Of a DNA stretch of 64,000 nucleotides, positions 22,101 to 32,337 are shown piece after piece. Within the stretch, counting starts at the first letter, position 1. Every line of letters begins with the position of its first letter. The position numbers and the translations under genes are program-made. Origin of the DNA: Euwallacea fornicatus (taxonomy: Eukaryota > Arthropoda > Insecta > Coleoptera > Curculionidae); contig NC_089542.1 in NCBI RefSeq assembly GCF_040115645.1, positions 7,732,397 to 7,796,396 of the forward strand. Reading direction: 5' to 3'. The notes beneath the pieces were generated by a model. It searched no databases. It was not told where the DNA came from and saw nothing but the letters and a program-made list of their open reading frames with translations.

Positions 22101-23523
22101 CACTGACTTTCAAAAAAACCGCAGCACCAAGAAGAACACATCGTACACGTTTGAAATTCTGGCATTACGTTGGGTCGGGTAATGGATAAAAACGATCAAA
22201 ATATCAAAAGAAAATTATTGTGAATAAGTGAAAAAATTTAATAATGGGTGGTATCTCATCTTAAATTAATACATTCCTGTAAGCGACGTGGCATGTTTAA
22301 AATTAAATTGTCAATATCTTCCTGTGGTATTGTATCCCAGGCAATCTGCACCTGCTCGCGGAGTTCATCTATGGTCTCTGGAGGGCGAGCTAAACGTTGA
22401 AGTCTCCGACCCATTATACCCCATACATGCTCTATTGGGGACAAATCTGGAGACCGAGCTGGCCAAGGCAAAGTATCAAAATGTTCAGTTTCCAAATACC
22501 TCAAAGTATCGTTGGATACACGTGGTCGCGCATTATCCTGTTGAAATGTGCTTCTAGGATGGTCGTGCATATATGGTACAAGAACCGGTTCTAAGACACT
22601 ATTAATGTACCTCTGAGCATTTAATCTATCATAAATGAAAACAAGAGGAGACTGACTACCATACTGGATGGCACCCCAAACCATGACACCTGGTGTTAAA
22701 CCAGAATGACTCCTTTCTAAAAAGTCCAAATTTAATCGTTCTCCTCTGCGCCTTCTAACACGTAACCGTCCATCAGATCGCCATAAACAAAATCGACTCT
22801 CATCACTGAACACGGTTCTTCTCTACTCATCCACCCATTGCACTCTCAGACGACACCACTCCAGTCGGGCCACCCTGTGGTTTCGTGATAATGGAAGCCG
22901 ACGCGCATAGGACGATATGAATTTAGTCCAAAACTTCGAATTCTGCGATGCATCGTACCAAGGGAGACCCTTTGATTTAGGGTGGCTACCCAGTTAGCAC
23001 CAAGAGACGGAATTGTTTCAAAGGGGGCGCCTGTCTCTGAATGATGAAGTCGCCGGTCTTCGCGTTGGTTCGTCATTCTTGGACGGCCACTACCACGATG
23101 ACGATTTACTGACCCTTCGTTAGACCAATCTCTCCAAGCTCTTAGCACTGTTGATGCGTTTCGATCCAATCCACGTACAATTTCGCGGAAAGGTAAACCT
23201 GCCTCGTGCATACCAACAATTCTTCCTCTTTCAAAGGGAGTTAACTGCCGATAAACTGCATTTTGGCGTACACGAGGCATTTTGCACTACCACACATTCC
23301 ATATGATACTAACAATAATACCTTTATCGCTATCCGCTTGTAAAAAATTTGCAAAAAGAACGATCGTCACAGATAAAAAAATAAAGAAAAACTTCATTTC
23401 GCATTAAAACACGAACTTGAAATTTTTATCATTTTTTTCTCTTTACAAGTCTAAAATCATACCAAAATTTCAAACACATACAATGCGTTCTTCTTAGTGT
23501 TGCGGTTTTTTTGAAAGTCAGTG
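22101..23523 (-). mobile_element. Tc1-like (DD34E) transposon with CACTGACTTTC ends
   Basis: 1423 bp, inverted repeats starting CACTGACTTTCAAAAAAACC, flanked by TA at 22099-22100 and 23524-23525. A single transposase gene fills the minus strand. Confidence 0.92.
22256..23280 (-). pseudogene. Tc1 transposase (DD34E), nearly intact
   Basis: The start MPRVRQNAVYRQLTPFERG at 23280 is followed by a helix-turn-helix region and GRPRMTN linker. One base is lost near 22900 and one TAG lies at about 22828; otherwise the frame is continuous to 22256. The catalytic part is clear: FSDESRFCLW (Asp), TFQQDNARP (Asp) and SPIEHVWGIMGRRL (Glu). About 340 codons is normal for the family. Two small lesions mark a fairly young copy. 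Confidence 0.9.
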
Positions 23524-23696
23524 TATAAAGACTTGAATTAAAACTAGTTAACTCTATAATAACTTTTAAATATTGCGCGAATTTATGAACATTCAATGTT
23601 GGTATTTAGCATTGTTTTCTGATATAACTGATATGGGAATTTTGCACTTAGTTCGGTTTTATTTAACTTCATGAAGCAATTAATTTACTATAAATA

Positions 23697-24374
23697 CAGT
23701 CGCTCAAAAAAGTATTCGTACAACGGGAAAAAAATTCTGTGACCCATAATTTTCGATTGATTTTGTTCAAAATTTGTATAATGAAAAATCAATCCTAAAC
23801 TCAGTTTAGGTGTTCGAGCAAGTTTTGAAAATTATATTTTTAGAGTGCTTTTCATGGTCTTAAAAAAAACTCCATTTCGAAAACTTCTTGTGCGCTGGAA
23901 ATTTTTCAGTAGGATTTTAATGATCCTGTAGAGGAGATTTTTCTACGTATATCCTGAAAATTTGATCAAAGTCAGACCACAAATAAGGGAGTTGCAGCTT
24001 TTTAAATTCGCCAAAAATGTTTAAATTTTATTATTTTGCGTGAGAATCGTCACTTTTTGGCGAATTTAAAAAGCTGCAACTCCCTTATTTGTGGTCTGTC
24101 TTTGATCAAATTTTCAGGATATACGTAGAAAAATCTCTTCTACAGGATCATTAAAATCCTACTGAAAAATTTCCACCGCACAAGAAGTTTTCGAAATGGA
24201 GTTTTTTTTAAGACCATGAAAAGCACTCTAAAAATATAATTTTCAAAACTTGCTCGAACACCTAAACTGAGTTTAGGATTGATTTTTCATTATACAAATT
24301 TCGAACAAAATCAGTCGAAAATTATGGGTCACAGAATTTTTTTCCCGTTGTACGAATACTTTTTTGAGCGACTG
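23697..24374. mobile_element. Palindromic (foldback) MITE, Tc1-type ends
   Basis: Two nearly perfect arms of 321 bp (23697-24017 and 24054-24374) start CAGTCGCTCAAAAAAGTATT, are separated by only 36 bp and are flanked by TA. It has no coding content and would fold into one long hairpin. Confidence 0.92.
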
Positions 24375-24376
24375 TA

Positions 24377-24830
24377 TATTGAAAGATCACTTCAAAATTT
24401 CTACTACTACTAAACTTACATGATTTGGAGGCATTATTATCACAATTGTTTTGGCTAAGTCCTAATTTAGGGACCAGATCAGTGTTATCGTTTCCTAGAT
24501 TCAAAATCGTTTAAAATCTGGAAGATATCGTTTTAAAAACTTTAATTTAGCCTACCCTTTTAGAAATACTAAATCAATATTCTTTAGATTCTTTCATAGA
24601 ATATCTCTGATTTGTTTATATTCAACATTCCCCGAATCAAAAGGAATGCCATGAACATTGTTGTAGAAATATGCAGCCGTTTTTCGATCATCTGAATATA
24701 AACCGGAATATTTGATTGGAGATTTAGATAAAAAGGATTTCAAATGTTTACCATCATAAATGGTAATTTTTTTTGCGGTAAACCTTTTGTTCATGATATA
24801 ACCTTGCATGTCCAGTACCACAAACTTCAT
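24377..24830 (-). pseudogene. Fragment of an unidentified conserved arthropod protein
   Basis: From ATG 24830 the minus strand encodes MKFVVLDMQGYIMNKRFTAK, then KTAAYFYNNVHGIPFDSGN and VEYKQIRDIL before TGA at 24596-24594. After the stop it continues KNLKNIDLVFLKG, then further coding-like text to the MITE edge. The 'VVLD-QG' start and the 'N-HGI--DSG--Y--I--IL' pattern resemble a widespread uncharacterised family in arthropod genomes with an exonuclease-like beginning; this is recollection of a pattern, not a search. The upstream end is cut by the repeat at 24842 and the downstream end by the MITE. Confidence 0.35.
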
Positions 24831-24841
24831 TTTAAACTCAC

Positions 24842-25014
24842 CCACAAAAGTCACGGTACAGCAGTTTACTGCATTAAAAAGTCCAAATATTTTCCATATG
24901 TGAAATCAAAACTTCAATTTATTTACATAGAAGTAATGTGTAATGTGTCTATACCAATAGCAATATTATAAATATTTACAAAAACTCAAACTTATTCTGA
25001 TAAAAATCAAATGT
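24842..25014 (+). repeat. Dispersed repeat, copy a (inverted copy at 46205-46385)
   Basis: Begins CACAAAAGTCACGGTACAGC and ends TCAAATGT. It matches the reverse complement of 46205-46385 over its full length, with scattered differences. The first 18 bases resemble the subterminal motif of the adjacent Tc1 (CACAAAAGTCTTGGTACA), so it is probably one end of a related element. Confidence 0.65.
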
Positions 25015-25015
25015 A

Positions 25016-26271
25016 ATTTTCTAACAATAAATGGATTCCACAAAAGTCTTGGTACAGGTAAAATATTTGAATTTTTATTAAAAAAATAAGAATGCATTTG
25101 TTTGTTTCTTTGCAGAAATACGACAAATAGTCAGTATCATTTATGTTATAGTGGTTAAAAGTTAAAAATATGGGTAGAATCGAGCTCAGTCAGGGTGAAA
25201 GAAAAATTGTTATTCGTTTAAATAAAGAAGGAAAATCTTACAGCGAAATTTCAAAAAATGTAAAAAGAAGTCGCTCTACTATTCAAAAAATAGTGAATCG
25301 TTTCAAATATCACAAAAGAATTAATAACAAACCAAGAACTGGGCGCCCAAAAAAATTAACGGAACGTGAAACAAGATACATTCTTAATGAAATCAAGAAG
25401 GACCCGAAGAAAGGCTCGTCGATGTTGGCTTTTGAACTAAGGGAACATTTTGGAACTGTTGTTCATGAAGAAGCAGTTCGCCGAACGCTTCATAAAAGAG
25501 GGTATAAAGGCTGTAGTGTGCGAAAAAGACCTTATGTAAGTGCCGTAAATAGAAAGAAGCGCGTTGAATTTGTCGAAAAATACAGAGCGGTCGAAAGCGA
25601 ATTTTGGAAAAAAGTTATTTGGTCAGACGAGAGTAAATTTAATCTTTTTGGATGAGACGGACGAAGAAAAGTGTGAAGAAACCCAGGGGAAGCTTTTAAT
25701 CCAAAAAATACAATTCCAACCGTAAAGCATGGAGGAGGTGAATTAATGGTCTGGGGTTGTATGTCATCTTTTGGTGTGGGCAATTTAGTAATAATTGATG
25801 AGATCATGAACCAACAAGTATACCTGAACATATTAAAGGTAAATTTGAAACAAAGTGCGGGAAAATTGGGGTTGGCAGAAAATTTTTACTTCCAGCAAGA
25901 TAACGACCCTAAACATAAGTCTTATTCGGTACGCCAATGGTTGATATACAATACTCCGCATCTACTAGAAACACCTCCACCAAGTCCTAACCTAAACCCA
26001 ATTGAACATTTATGGGATTATTTGGAAAAACAAATTAGAAAACATATAATTCATAATAAAAAAGATTTAAAAAGGGTGATCTTGGAAGAATGGTCGCAAA
26101 TATCCAATGAGGTTATGGGAAAGTTGGTTCAATCAATGCCAAATCGTTTGGTGGAAGTCCTTAAACAAAAAGGGTACTCCACTCGGTATTTTTTTTTTCT
26201 TTTTTTACGAATAATAGCGAGTGCTTTACTTGTACCAAGACTTTTGTGAAATCCATTTATTCTTAGAAAAT
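25016..26271 (+). mobile_element. Tc1-like (DD34E) transposon with CACAAAAGTCTTGG motif
   Basis: Inverted repeats of about 45 bp (ATTTTCTAA.AATAAATGGATT and CACAAAAGTCTTGGTACA) bracket one transposase frame. The left flank has TA; the right flank does not clearly show it, so the right boundary is approximate. Confidence 0.8.
25170..26249 (+). pseudogene. Tc1 transposase, DD34E, with two in-frame TGA codons
   Basis: One continuous frame starts MGRIELSQGERKIVIRLNKE (helix-turn-helix), with GRPKK linker, WSDESKFNLFG (Asp), FQQDNDPKHKS (Asp) and NPIEHLWDYLE (Glu, exactly 34 residues on). Only two TGA codons, at 25653 and about 25671, break it, both within the strand after the first catalytic Asp. 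The normal C-terminus STRY is followed by a poly-Phe readthrough because the stop is lost in a T run. Confidence 0.88.
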
Positions 26272-26726
26272 GATATTTGAGAGTTGGAGGTTGGAGTTCA
26301 CGGAGTGTAGACGCGTGTTTGGTGCAAACATTTAAACATATTGAGACTTCATCTACTGGAAAAAAAATCTTTAGAAAAATTCCAAGAATTCGTATATACT
26401 CAGATATCGAACACGACGACTGAAGAAAATACCGGGGCTCTTCAAAAGAAAGATGTACCCCGGGAGCTCCCAAGAATCCGAATTGGACCAAACGTCTTAG
26501 GATGAGGGCTTTCAAAGACCTAAAACAAAAAAAGGAGCAGAAGGCCCAACTCTAACCCAGCATCAAACCCAACAACCCCAACTAACGAAACAAAAAGACC
26601 AGCATTGGACCGGCCCACAACCAACCCCAACATCAGGACAATCGTAAGCAAAACAACAAACCACTAACAACAACACTACAAAACATATTCCCATTCAATT
26701 AGTATCACAACAATCAATCTAATATC

Positions 26727-27408
26727 TAGAGTGGAGTTTGCGCTACTATGGGAAGAACACACACCTAACCACAAAGACATAATCATCAAACAAGAGAAAA
26801 AGTTCCTGCTGAAAACCAACGACAACAAAAAAGCCATGGAGACCCTTCAACATCTCACAAAAAGCAAAATAATATTATAGCCAATTCAATCAAAACAACA
26901 TCAACAACAAACCAAAACAGGCAAATTCTACCGTCATACTCGGTTGTAGCTACAGGGGTCGACCAAGAAATTACCGACGACATGTTTTTGAAAAACCTCG
27001 AAAAACAAGGACTCCAAATCAGATTCTGCAAAAGAATCATATCGAGACAGAAAGGGACACCCACACTCATGGTGAGACTCATAACAGGAGACATAAAGTC
27101 ATATGGGAGACTTATGAACGAGCGCACCATCTACTTTCTGGGTCGAGTCTTCAGAATTGTAGAAAGCAAGCCACCAACACCTATTCCTGCACTATGCAGC
27201 CGATGCAATTTATTTGACCACCGTACAGAAGACTGCAAAATCAACAAAATGCAACAAATGTCAAGGACCGCATACAACAACAGCATGCAAGTTACTGCTA
27301 CCGGTGAGATGCGCCTCATGTAACTCGGATGATCATGCAGCGTGGAGCATGAGATGCCCAAAAAGGCCGACAGCTCCAATCGAGGGAATTCCTAACGTTA
27401 GGATATAA
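26727..27408 (+). pseudogene. LINE ORF1, Gag-like RNA-binding protein with three zinc knuckles
   Basis: ORF1 proteins coat LINE RNA. The frame carries EFALLWEEHT and DIIIKQEKKFLLKTNDNKKA, then a stop, then an RNA-binding-like block ending TPIPALCSRC. Three CCHC knuckles follow: CSRCNLFDHRTEDC, CNKCQGPHTTTAC and CASCNSDDHAAWSMRC. A frameshift near 27240 separates the first knuckle from the next two. Three CCHC knuckles at the C-terminus are usual for Jockey-type ORF1. Confidence 0.75.
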
Positions 27409-27459
27409 TGTCTCAACAAGAGGACGGCCGAGGTCAATAACAGAAACAAGTAGAGTCCA

Positions 27460-27621
27460 TCGGCCGGTAACAACACACGATTATGTAATTAACAAATACA
27501 AACACCAATTAAACAAATCAAACAATAATAATAGAGAAGAACTTCTAAAAAAGTTGCGGAAACAATTCATCGAAGACTTTGACGTCGACACGTCGGACGT
27601 GTTCTTTGGCAATCACATATA
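27460..27621 (+). pseudogene. LINE ORF2, N-terminal piece
   Basis: Coding text NKYKHQLNKSNNNNREELLK and DVDTSDVFFGNHIY runs up to the MITE at 27622 and continues as INDGYVSPKQ at 32338 when the insertion is removed with one TA. This links the two halves of ORF2 and proves the insertion order. Confidence 0.6.
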
Positions 27622-27856
27622 CAGGGTTCGCCATTACTCCGGCCTTGGTTCCTGGTGTCTTTGTATAAATATCAATATGAAATGTTTAGTACAGTACTCA
27701 TTTATATTGGAAAACTGCATGATTTAATAATATTTTTGTTTATACAGAGTGTTCCATTTTCGCTGAGCAGCATAAAGTTATAATACACTGGCGAGCATAA
27801 AATTCGGGTCACTTCGAAATTTTCAAATATAAATGTATTGAAAGAGAAGTGATATA

Positions 27857-29531
27857 CAGGGTGTCTGTAAAAGGTCTTTACAACGCTCTATCACAGATTC
27901 TTCAGATCAAAACAAAACGATTTAGCCATATTTAGTCTAGTCCAAAAGTTGATAATAACAGCGCTAGAGGGCGTCAAAGTTGAAAATTAAAAATCAATTT
28001 TTTAACATATTTTCCATACTGTACAACATAAAAACGTGAAAGTTGGTGTAGGGGAGTTTTTGAAGACGCCGAATTCATATCTGCTAATAAATTGCATTTA
28101 CCTGGTAGAGGGCGCCACTTACGGCCCACCGCATGTATTAAATTGATTGAAACTTTTTTGCCTCCTGGTATAAATGATTTTCGAATACAGTAGTGTATTT
28201 GGTCATCGTTTATAAATAAAAAAGGTATACCTTGTTGATGTTGCTACGAGGAGCCGTTTACGAGATAAATGCATTTTAGTAATTCAGGTGTAAGATTTTA
28301 GATTAAACAACTTATTTACTATTATACAAAAAGGTACTCTTGATAAGACCTTTAATAATTCGCAGTAGTTTTACAAGAAAACTTAATTACCAAATCATGA
28401 ATACAAAGAAATAAGAATATCACAAAAACTGTTCAAAGAGTCCACCATTTGCACGTATACAAAGGTTTATACGCCGAAGAAAATTAAAATGTACTCTTTG
28501 CATGACTTCTTCGTCGTTTCTAATATTATTTATTGCATCTTGAATACGTTGCCACAGTTGTTCTTCGTTATCGACAGTTGTCATGTAAACCATGGACATT
28601 TACAACTTCGGAGAGATATGTGGTTTATGCATGACGGAGCTCCACCACATTTTGCACTAAATGTTAGAAATCATTTAAATCAACAGTACCCAAATAAATG
28701 GATAGGCAGAGGTAATGACGCCCCTGTAAAATGGCCACCACGTTCTCCGGACTTAAATCCAATGGATTATTTTTTATGGGGACACCTTAAGTCCATGGTT
28801 TACATGACAACTGTCGATAACGAAGAACAACTGTGGCAACGTATTCAAGATGCAATAAATAATATTAGAAACGACGAAGAAGTCATGCAAAGAGTACATT
28901 TTAATTTTCTTCGGCGTATAAACCTTTGTATACGTGCAAATGGTGGACTCTTTGAACAGTTTTTGTGATATTCTTATTTCTTTGTATTCATGATTTGGTA
29001 ATTAAGTTTTCTTGTAAAACTACTGCGAATTATTAAAGGTCTTATCAAGAGTACCTTTTTGTATAATAGTAAATAAGTTGTTTAATCTAAAATCTTACAC
29101 CTGAATTACTAAAATGCATTTATCTCGTAAACGGCTCCTCGTAGCAACATCAACAAGGTATACCTTTTTTATTTATAAACGATGACCAAATACACTACTG
29201 TATTCGAAAATCATTTATACCAGGAGGCAAAAAAGTTTCAATCAATTTAATACATGCGGTGGGCCGTAAGTGGCGCCCTCTACCAGGTAAGTGTAATTTA
29301 TTAGCAGATATGAATTCGGCGTCTTCAAAAACTCCCCTACACCAACTTTCACGTTTTTATGTTGTACAGTATGGAAAATATGTTAAAAAATTGATTTTTA
29401 ATTTTCAACTTTGACGCCCTCTAGCGCTGTTATTATCAACTTTTGGACTAGACTAAATATGGCTAAATCGTCTTGTTTTGATCTGAAGAATCTGTGGTAG
29501 AGCGTTGTAAAGACCTTTTACAGACACCCTG
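27857..29531. mobile_element. Foldback derivative of the long-TIR family (741-bp arms)
   Basis: Arms 27857-28597 and 28791-29531 are reverse complements of each other for 741 bp, start CAGGGTGTCTGTAAAAGG, are flanked by TA and leave a spacer of only 193 bp. The arms include about 165 bp of transposase coding sequence, so the left arm carries an antisense copy of the C-terminus. Confidence 0.9.
28609..28968 (+). pseudogene. Transposase C-terminal half in the foldback element
   Basis: Sense coding begins at RRDMWFMHDGAPPHFALNVR (second catalytic Asp) and runs open to FEQFL and TGA at 28968, with PPRSPDLNPMDYFLWG carrying the third Asp 43 residues after the second. The first catalytic Asp and the DNA-binding part are missing. 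The frame can be read upstream to 28489, but that part is the antisense of the C-terminus, a palindrome artefact. Confidence 0.8.
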
Positions 29532-29533
29532 TA

Positions 29534-29739
29534 TAAATCCCATAGAATATGTTTGGGACGAGATGGGAAGACGTCTTCGCAGTCGTGTACCCGCTCCAAG
29601 AACGGCTAGGGAATTGCGAGAATTTCTTCAGGAAATATGGGAAAACCTACCCCAGGATGTTATTCGCAACCTCATTGAAAGCATGCCCCGACGCTTGCAG
29701 GCTGTCATAAACGCTAGAGGGGGAAATACGCGATATTAA
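29534..29739 (+). pseudogene. Tc1 transposase, C-terminal fragment
   Basis: NPIEYVWDEMGRRLRSRVPA carries the catalytic Glu. The frame ends normally at GGNTRY with TAA at 29737-29739. The insertion of the foldback element falls immediately before the Asn of the NPIE motif. This is the only coding part of the outer Tc1 that survives. Confidence 0.8.
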
Positions 29740-30599
29740 TGTCATTATGAGTTTTTTGTCGGTAGCACAAAATTGTGTTTAAAACTGTTACGGCGCTTGG
29801 GTAATGAACACCTGTACAATACATCGGTTATTTGGGTACAGGATCGTGTTTTTTTTACCATTTACCCTTAACAAGGTTCAAGAACCTCAGAATCGATAAA
29901 GGCTATCCTTTTTTATTTCTTTGGAAGTTAGGAAGGCAAAAATTTCGAAAATACTAGAGTGACTCGAATTTTAAGCTCGCCAGTATATTTTAAATAGCAA
30001 CACATAATTTGTTTTATGCCATTTGATGAAACCTTAATTTAGAAGGAAAATACATGAAACATTTTTTAAATTGGTTGCGACGTTGCCGTATTAGAGAAAT
30101 TTCTTTAAAAATGCAGCATCAGAAAAAAATTATCGCAAAACTGGTGTTTTTTGAAATTTTGAAATTTGTTTTTGTAAAGTAGTAAATGAAAGTCAGAGGT
30201 ACTTAAAAACTTTAAAACATTTTTTTTAATGCAGCATAATTTTTTTGTATAAGAGCGCTAATTTGCAAATTTTACAAATTGCTGAAACTCGTTTTTTTTA
30301 AATGGAACTCATTATTTTTTTCAAGTCCTTCTAATGTAGTTTTTAATTCTCCATTAATTTGCAATAACATCTTTTCATCTAAAATTTACAGTTATCGAGA
30401 TATTTACAAAATTTTCAATCAAATTGCAGCAGGCACTATTATAAGCTAACAGGTTTATTCTAGTAGAATTTGCTTCTATTTAACAAAAGCATAAATTACT
30501 TATTTCATTTAGTTGTCTTATTACCTGTCACTACCTTCTGCATCATTAACTTTCAATAAAAACGAATTTTCTACAAAACGAATTAGTGGACATGGTGTT

Positions 30600-31628
30600 T
30601 ATTTTGGGTGAATGTGAAAAAAATGCCTTTTGGCTTCTCCTATTTATAAACAAAGATATCCTGATCGCCGACCTCCGAGTACCCGTGCATTACAAAAATT
30701 GTTGGTTCGATTCGAACAAACAGGATCGGTACACTACATACTACCTGTTCAAAGAAAAACTGTCAAAACACAAGAGACAGAATTTATGGTATTGCAGGCT
30801 GTAGTTGAAAATTTAAATGCAAGCACCAATCAAATTAGTGAAGTACTTGATACAATTAGTGCTACTTCAGTAAGAACAGTGCTAAAAAACCATAAATATC
30901 ATCCATATCATATCGAAATGCATCAAAAGTTGACTATAGGGGATTTTATTTCAAGAAGAGCTTTCTGTGAATGGATGTTAAATAAACTCTATGAGAAGCC
31001 AGGCTTTACATCGACTATTTTATTTACCGATGAAGCTACCTTTCATAGTAATGGCCGAATGAATCGTCGAAATTTTCATTATTATAACAATATAAATCCT
31101 CATATTTTACGAGTCGTGGATCATCAGCATAGATGGATGGTCAATGTATGGGGAGGAATTGTGGGTGATTTTATCATAGGTTCTTACTTCTTTGATGGTC
31201 ATTTAGATAGCGACAGATATTTGGAATTTTTGGATAATTCTTTGCCACAGTTACTACGAAATGTTTCGGAAAGCATAAGACGCTTCATGTGGTATCAGCA
31301 GGATGGTGCTCCCTGTCATTATGCTAGAAATGTGCGTAATTATTTAAACGAACAATTTTGTGACCGATGGATCGGCCGCAGAGGTCCTGTGCCATGGCCG
31401 GCGAGATCTCCGGAACTTACTCTCATGGATTTCTTTTTATGGGGATTCGTAAAAGATTACGTATTTCAAGAAGATGCTACTACACAAGAGGCAATGAAAA
31501 ACAGAATAAGAACCGCATTTTCTAACGTGAAACCAGAGATATTAAAAAATATGCGCGAATCTTTGCGACGAAGTCTTCAAACGTGCCTACAACAAAACGG
31601 GCAAAATTTCGAGCACTTGTTATATTAA
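30600..31628 (+). pseudogene. DD41D transposase, nearly full length, one N-terminal frameshift
   Basis: The N-terminal start (VDMVFILGECEKNAF) is in one frame up to about 30630, where a one-base indel in CCTTTT shifts it. From there 332 codons are open: KQRYPDRRPPST, TNQISEVLDTISATSVRTVL (helix-turn-helix), LFTDEATFHSNG (first Asp), WYQQDGAPCHYA (second Asp) and ARSPELTLMDFFLWG (third Asp, 41 residues on). It ends at NGQNFEHLLY. Only one lesion, so it is a recent loss of function. The first codon of the open part is not ATG. Confidence 0.85.
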
Positions 31629-32337
31629 TATATTTTTTTAAATTTTGTTGTTTTTTATTATTCTTTAGTTTAACTAAAGTTTACTTTATCAATTTCTCTA
31701 AAACTGTAAATGTTAATTATAATAATGCCTGTTGCAATTTGATTGAAATTTTGTAAATATCTCCATAACTGTAAATTTTAGATGAAAAGATGTTATTGCA
31801 AATTAATAGAGAATTAAAACTACATTAGAAGGACTTGAAAAAAATAATGAGTTCCATTTAAAAAAAACGAGTTTCAGCAATTTGTAAAATTTGCAAATTA
31901 GCGCTCTTATACAAAAAAAGTATGGTGCATTAAAAAAAATGTTTTAAAGTTTTTAAGTACCTCTGACTTTCATTTACTACTTTACAAAAACAAGTTTCAA
32001 AATTTCAAAAAACACCAGTTTTGCGATAATTTTTTTCTGATGCTGCATTTTTAAAGAAATTTCTTTAATACGGCAACGTCGCAACCAATTTAAAAAATGT
32101 TTCATGTATTTTCCTTCTAAATTAAGGTTTCATCAAATTGTAAAAAAAAAATTATGGGTTGCTATTTAAAAAATTATAACTTTATGCTGCCTAGCGAAAA
32201 CAGAATACTCTGTATAAACAAAAATATTATTAAATAATGCACCTTTCCAATATAAATGAGTACTGTACTAAACATTTCATATTGATATTTATATAAAGAC
32301 ACCAGGAACCAAGGCCGGAGTAATGGCGAACCCTGTA

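Larger units (their letters stand above)
27786..29985 (+). mobile_element. Tc1-like transposon remnant with ACTGGCGAGC ends, split by a foldback element
   Basis: Ends (C/T)ACTGGCGAGC(A/T)TAAAATTCG, flanked by TA. About 70 bp remain on the left before the inserted 27857-29531 element. On the right are the last 67 codons of a Tc1 transposase and the 3' TIR. Most of the Tc1 interior is gone. Confidence 0.8.
27745..32212 (+). mobile_element. Long-TIR DD41D transposon (CAGAGTGTTCC ends) with a Tc1 inside its left TIR
   Basis: Ends CAGAGT(G/A)TTC, TA on both sides. With the Tc1 (27786-29985) removed, the inverted repeats extend about 480 bp (to about 30440 and from about 31720). It carries one nearly complete transposase on plus. 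The empty length would be about 2.27 kb. Confidence 0.85.
27622..32335. mobile_element. Palindromic MITE (CAGGGTTCGCC ends) hosting the first nest
   Basis: Two 123-bp arms, 27622-27744 and 32213-32335, are reverse complements with very few differences and are flanked by TA. Without the insert the element is a palindrome of about 244 bp whose exact centre is TTTATAAA. The next element entered at that central TA. Confidence 0.85.

Noticed and set aside
25653..25673. In-frame TGA codons that might be selenocysteine
   Set aside because: They replace ordinary codons in a Tc1 transposase pseudogene; no reason to expect recoding.
28489..28608. N-terminal extension of the transposase frame in the foldback element
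   Set aside because: It is the inverted copy of the transposase C-terminus, open only because of the palindrome.
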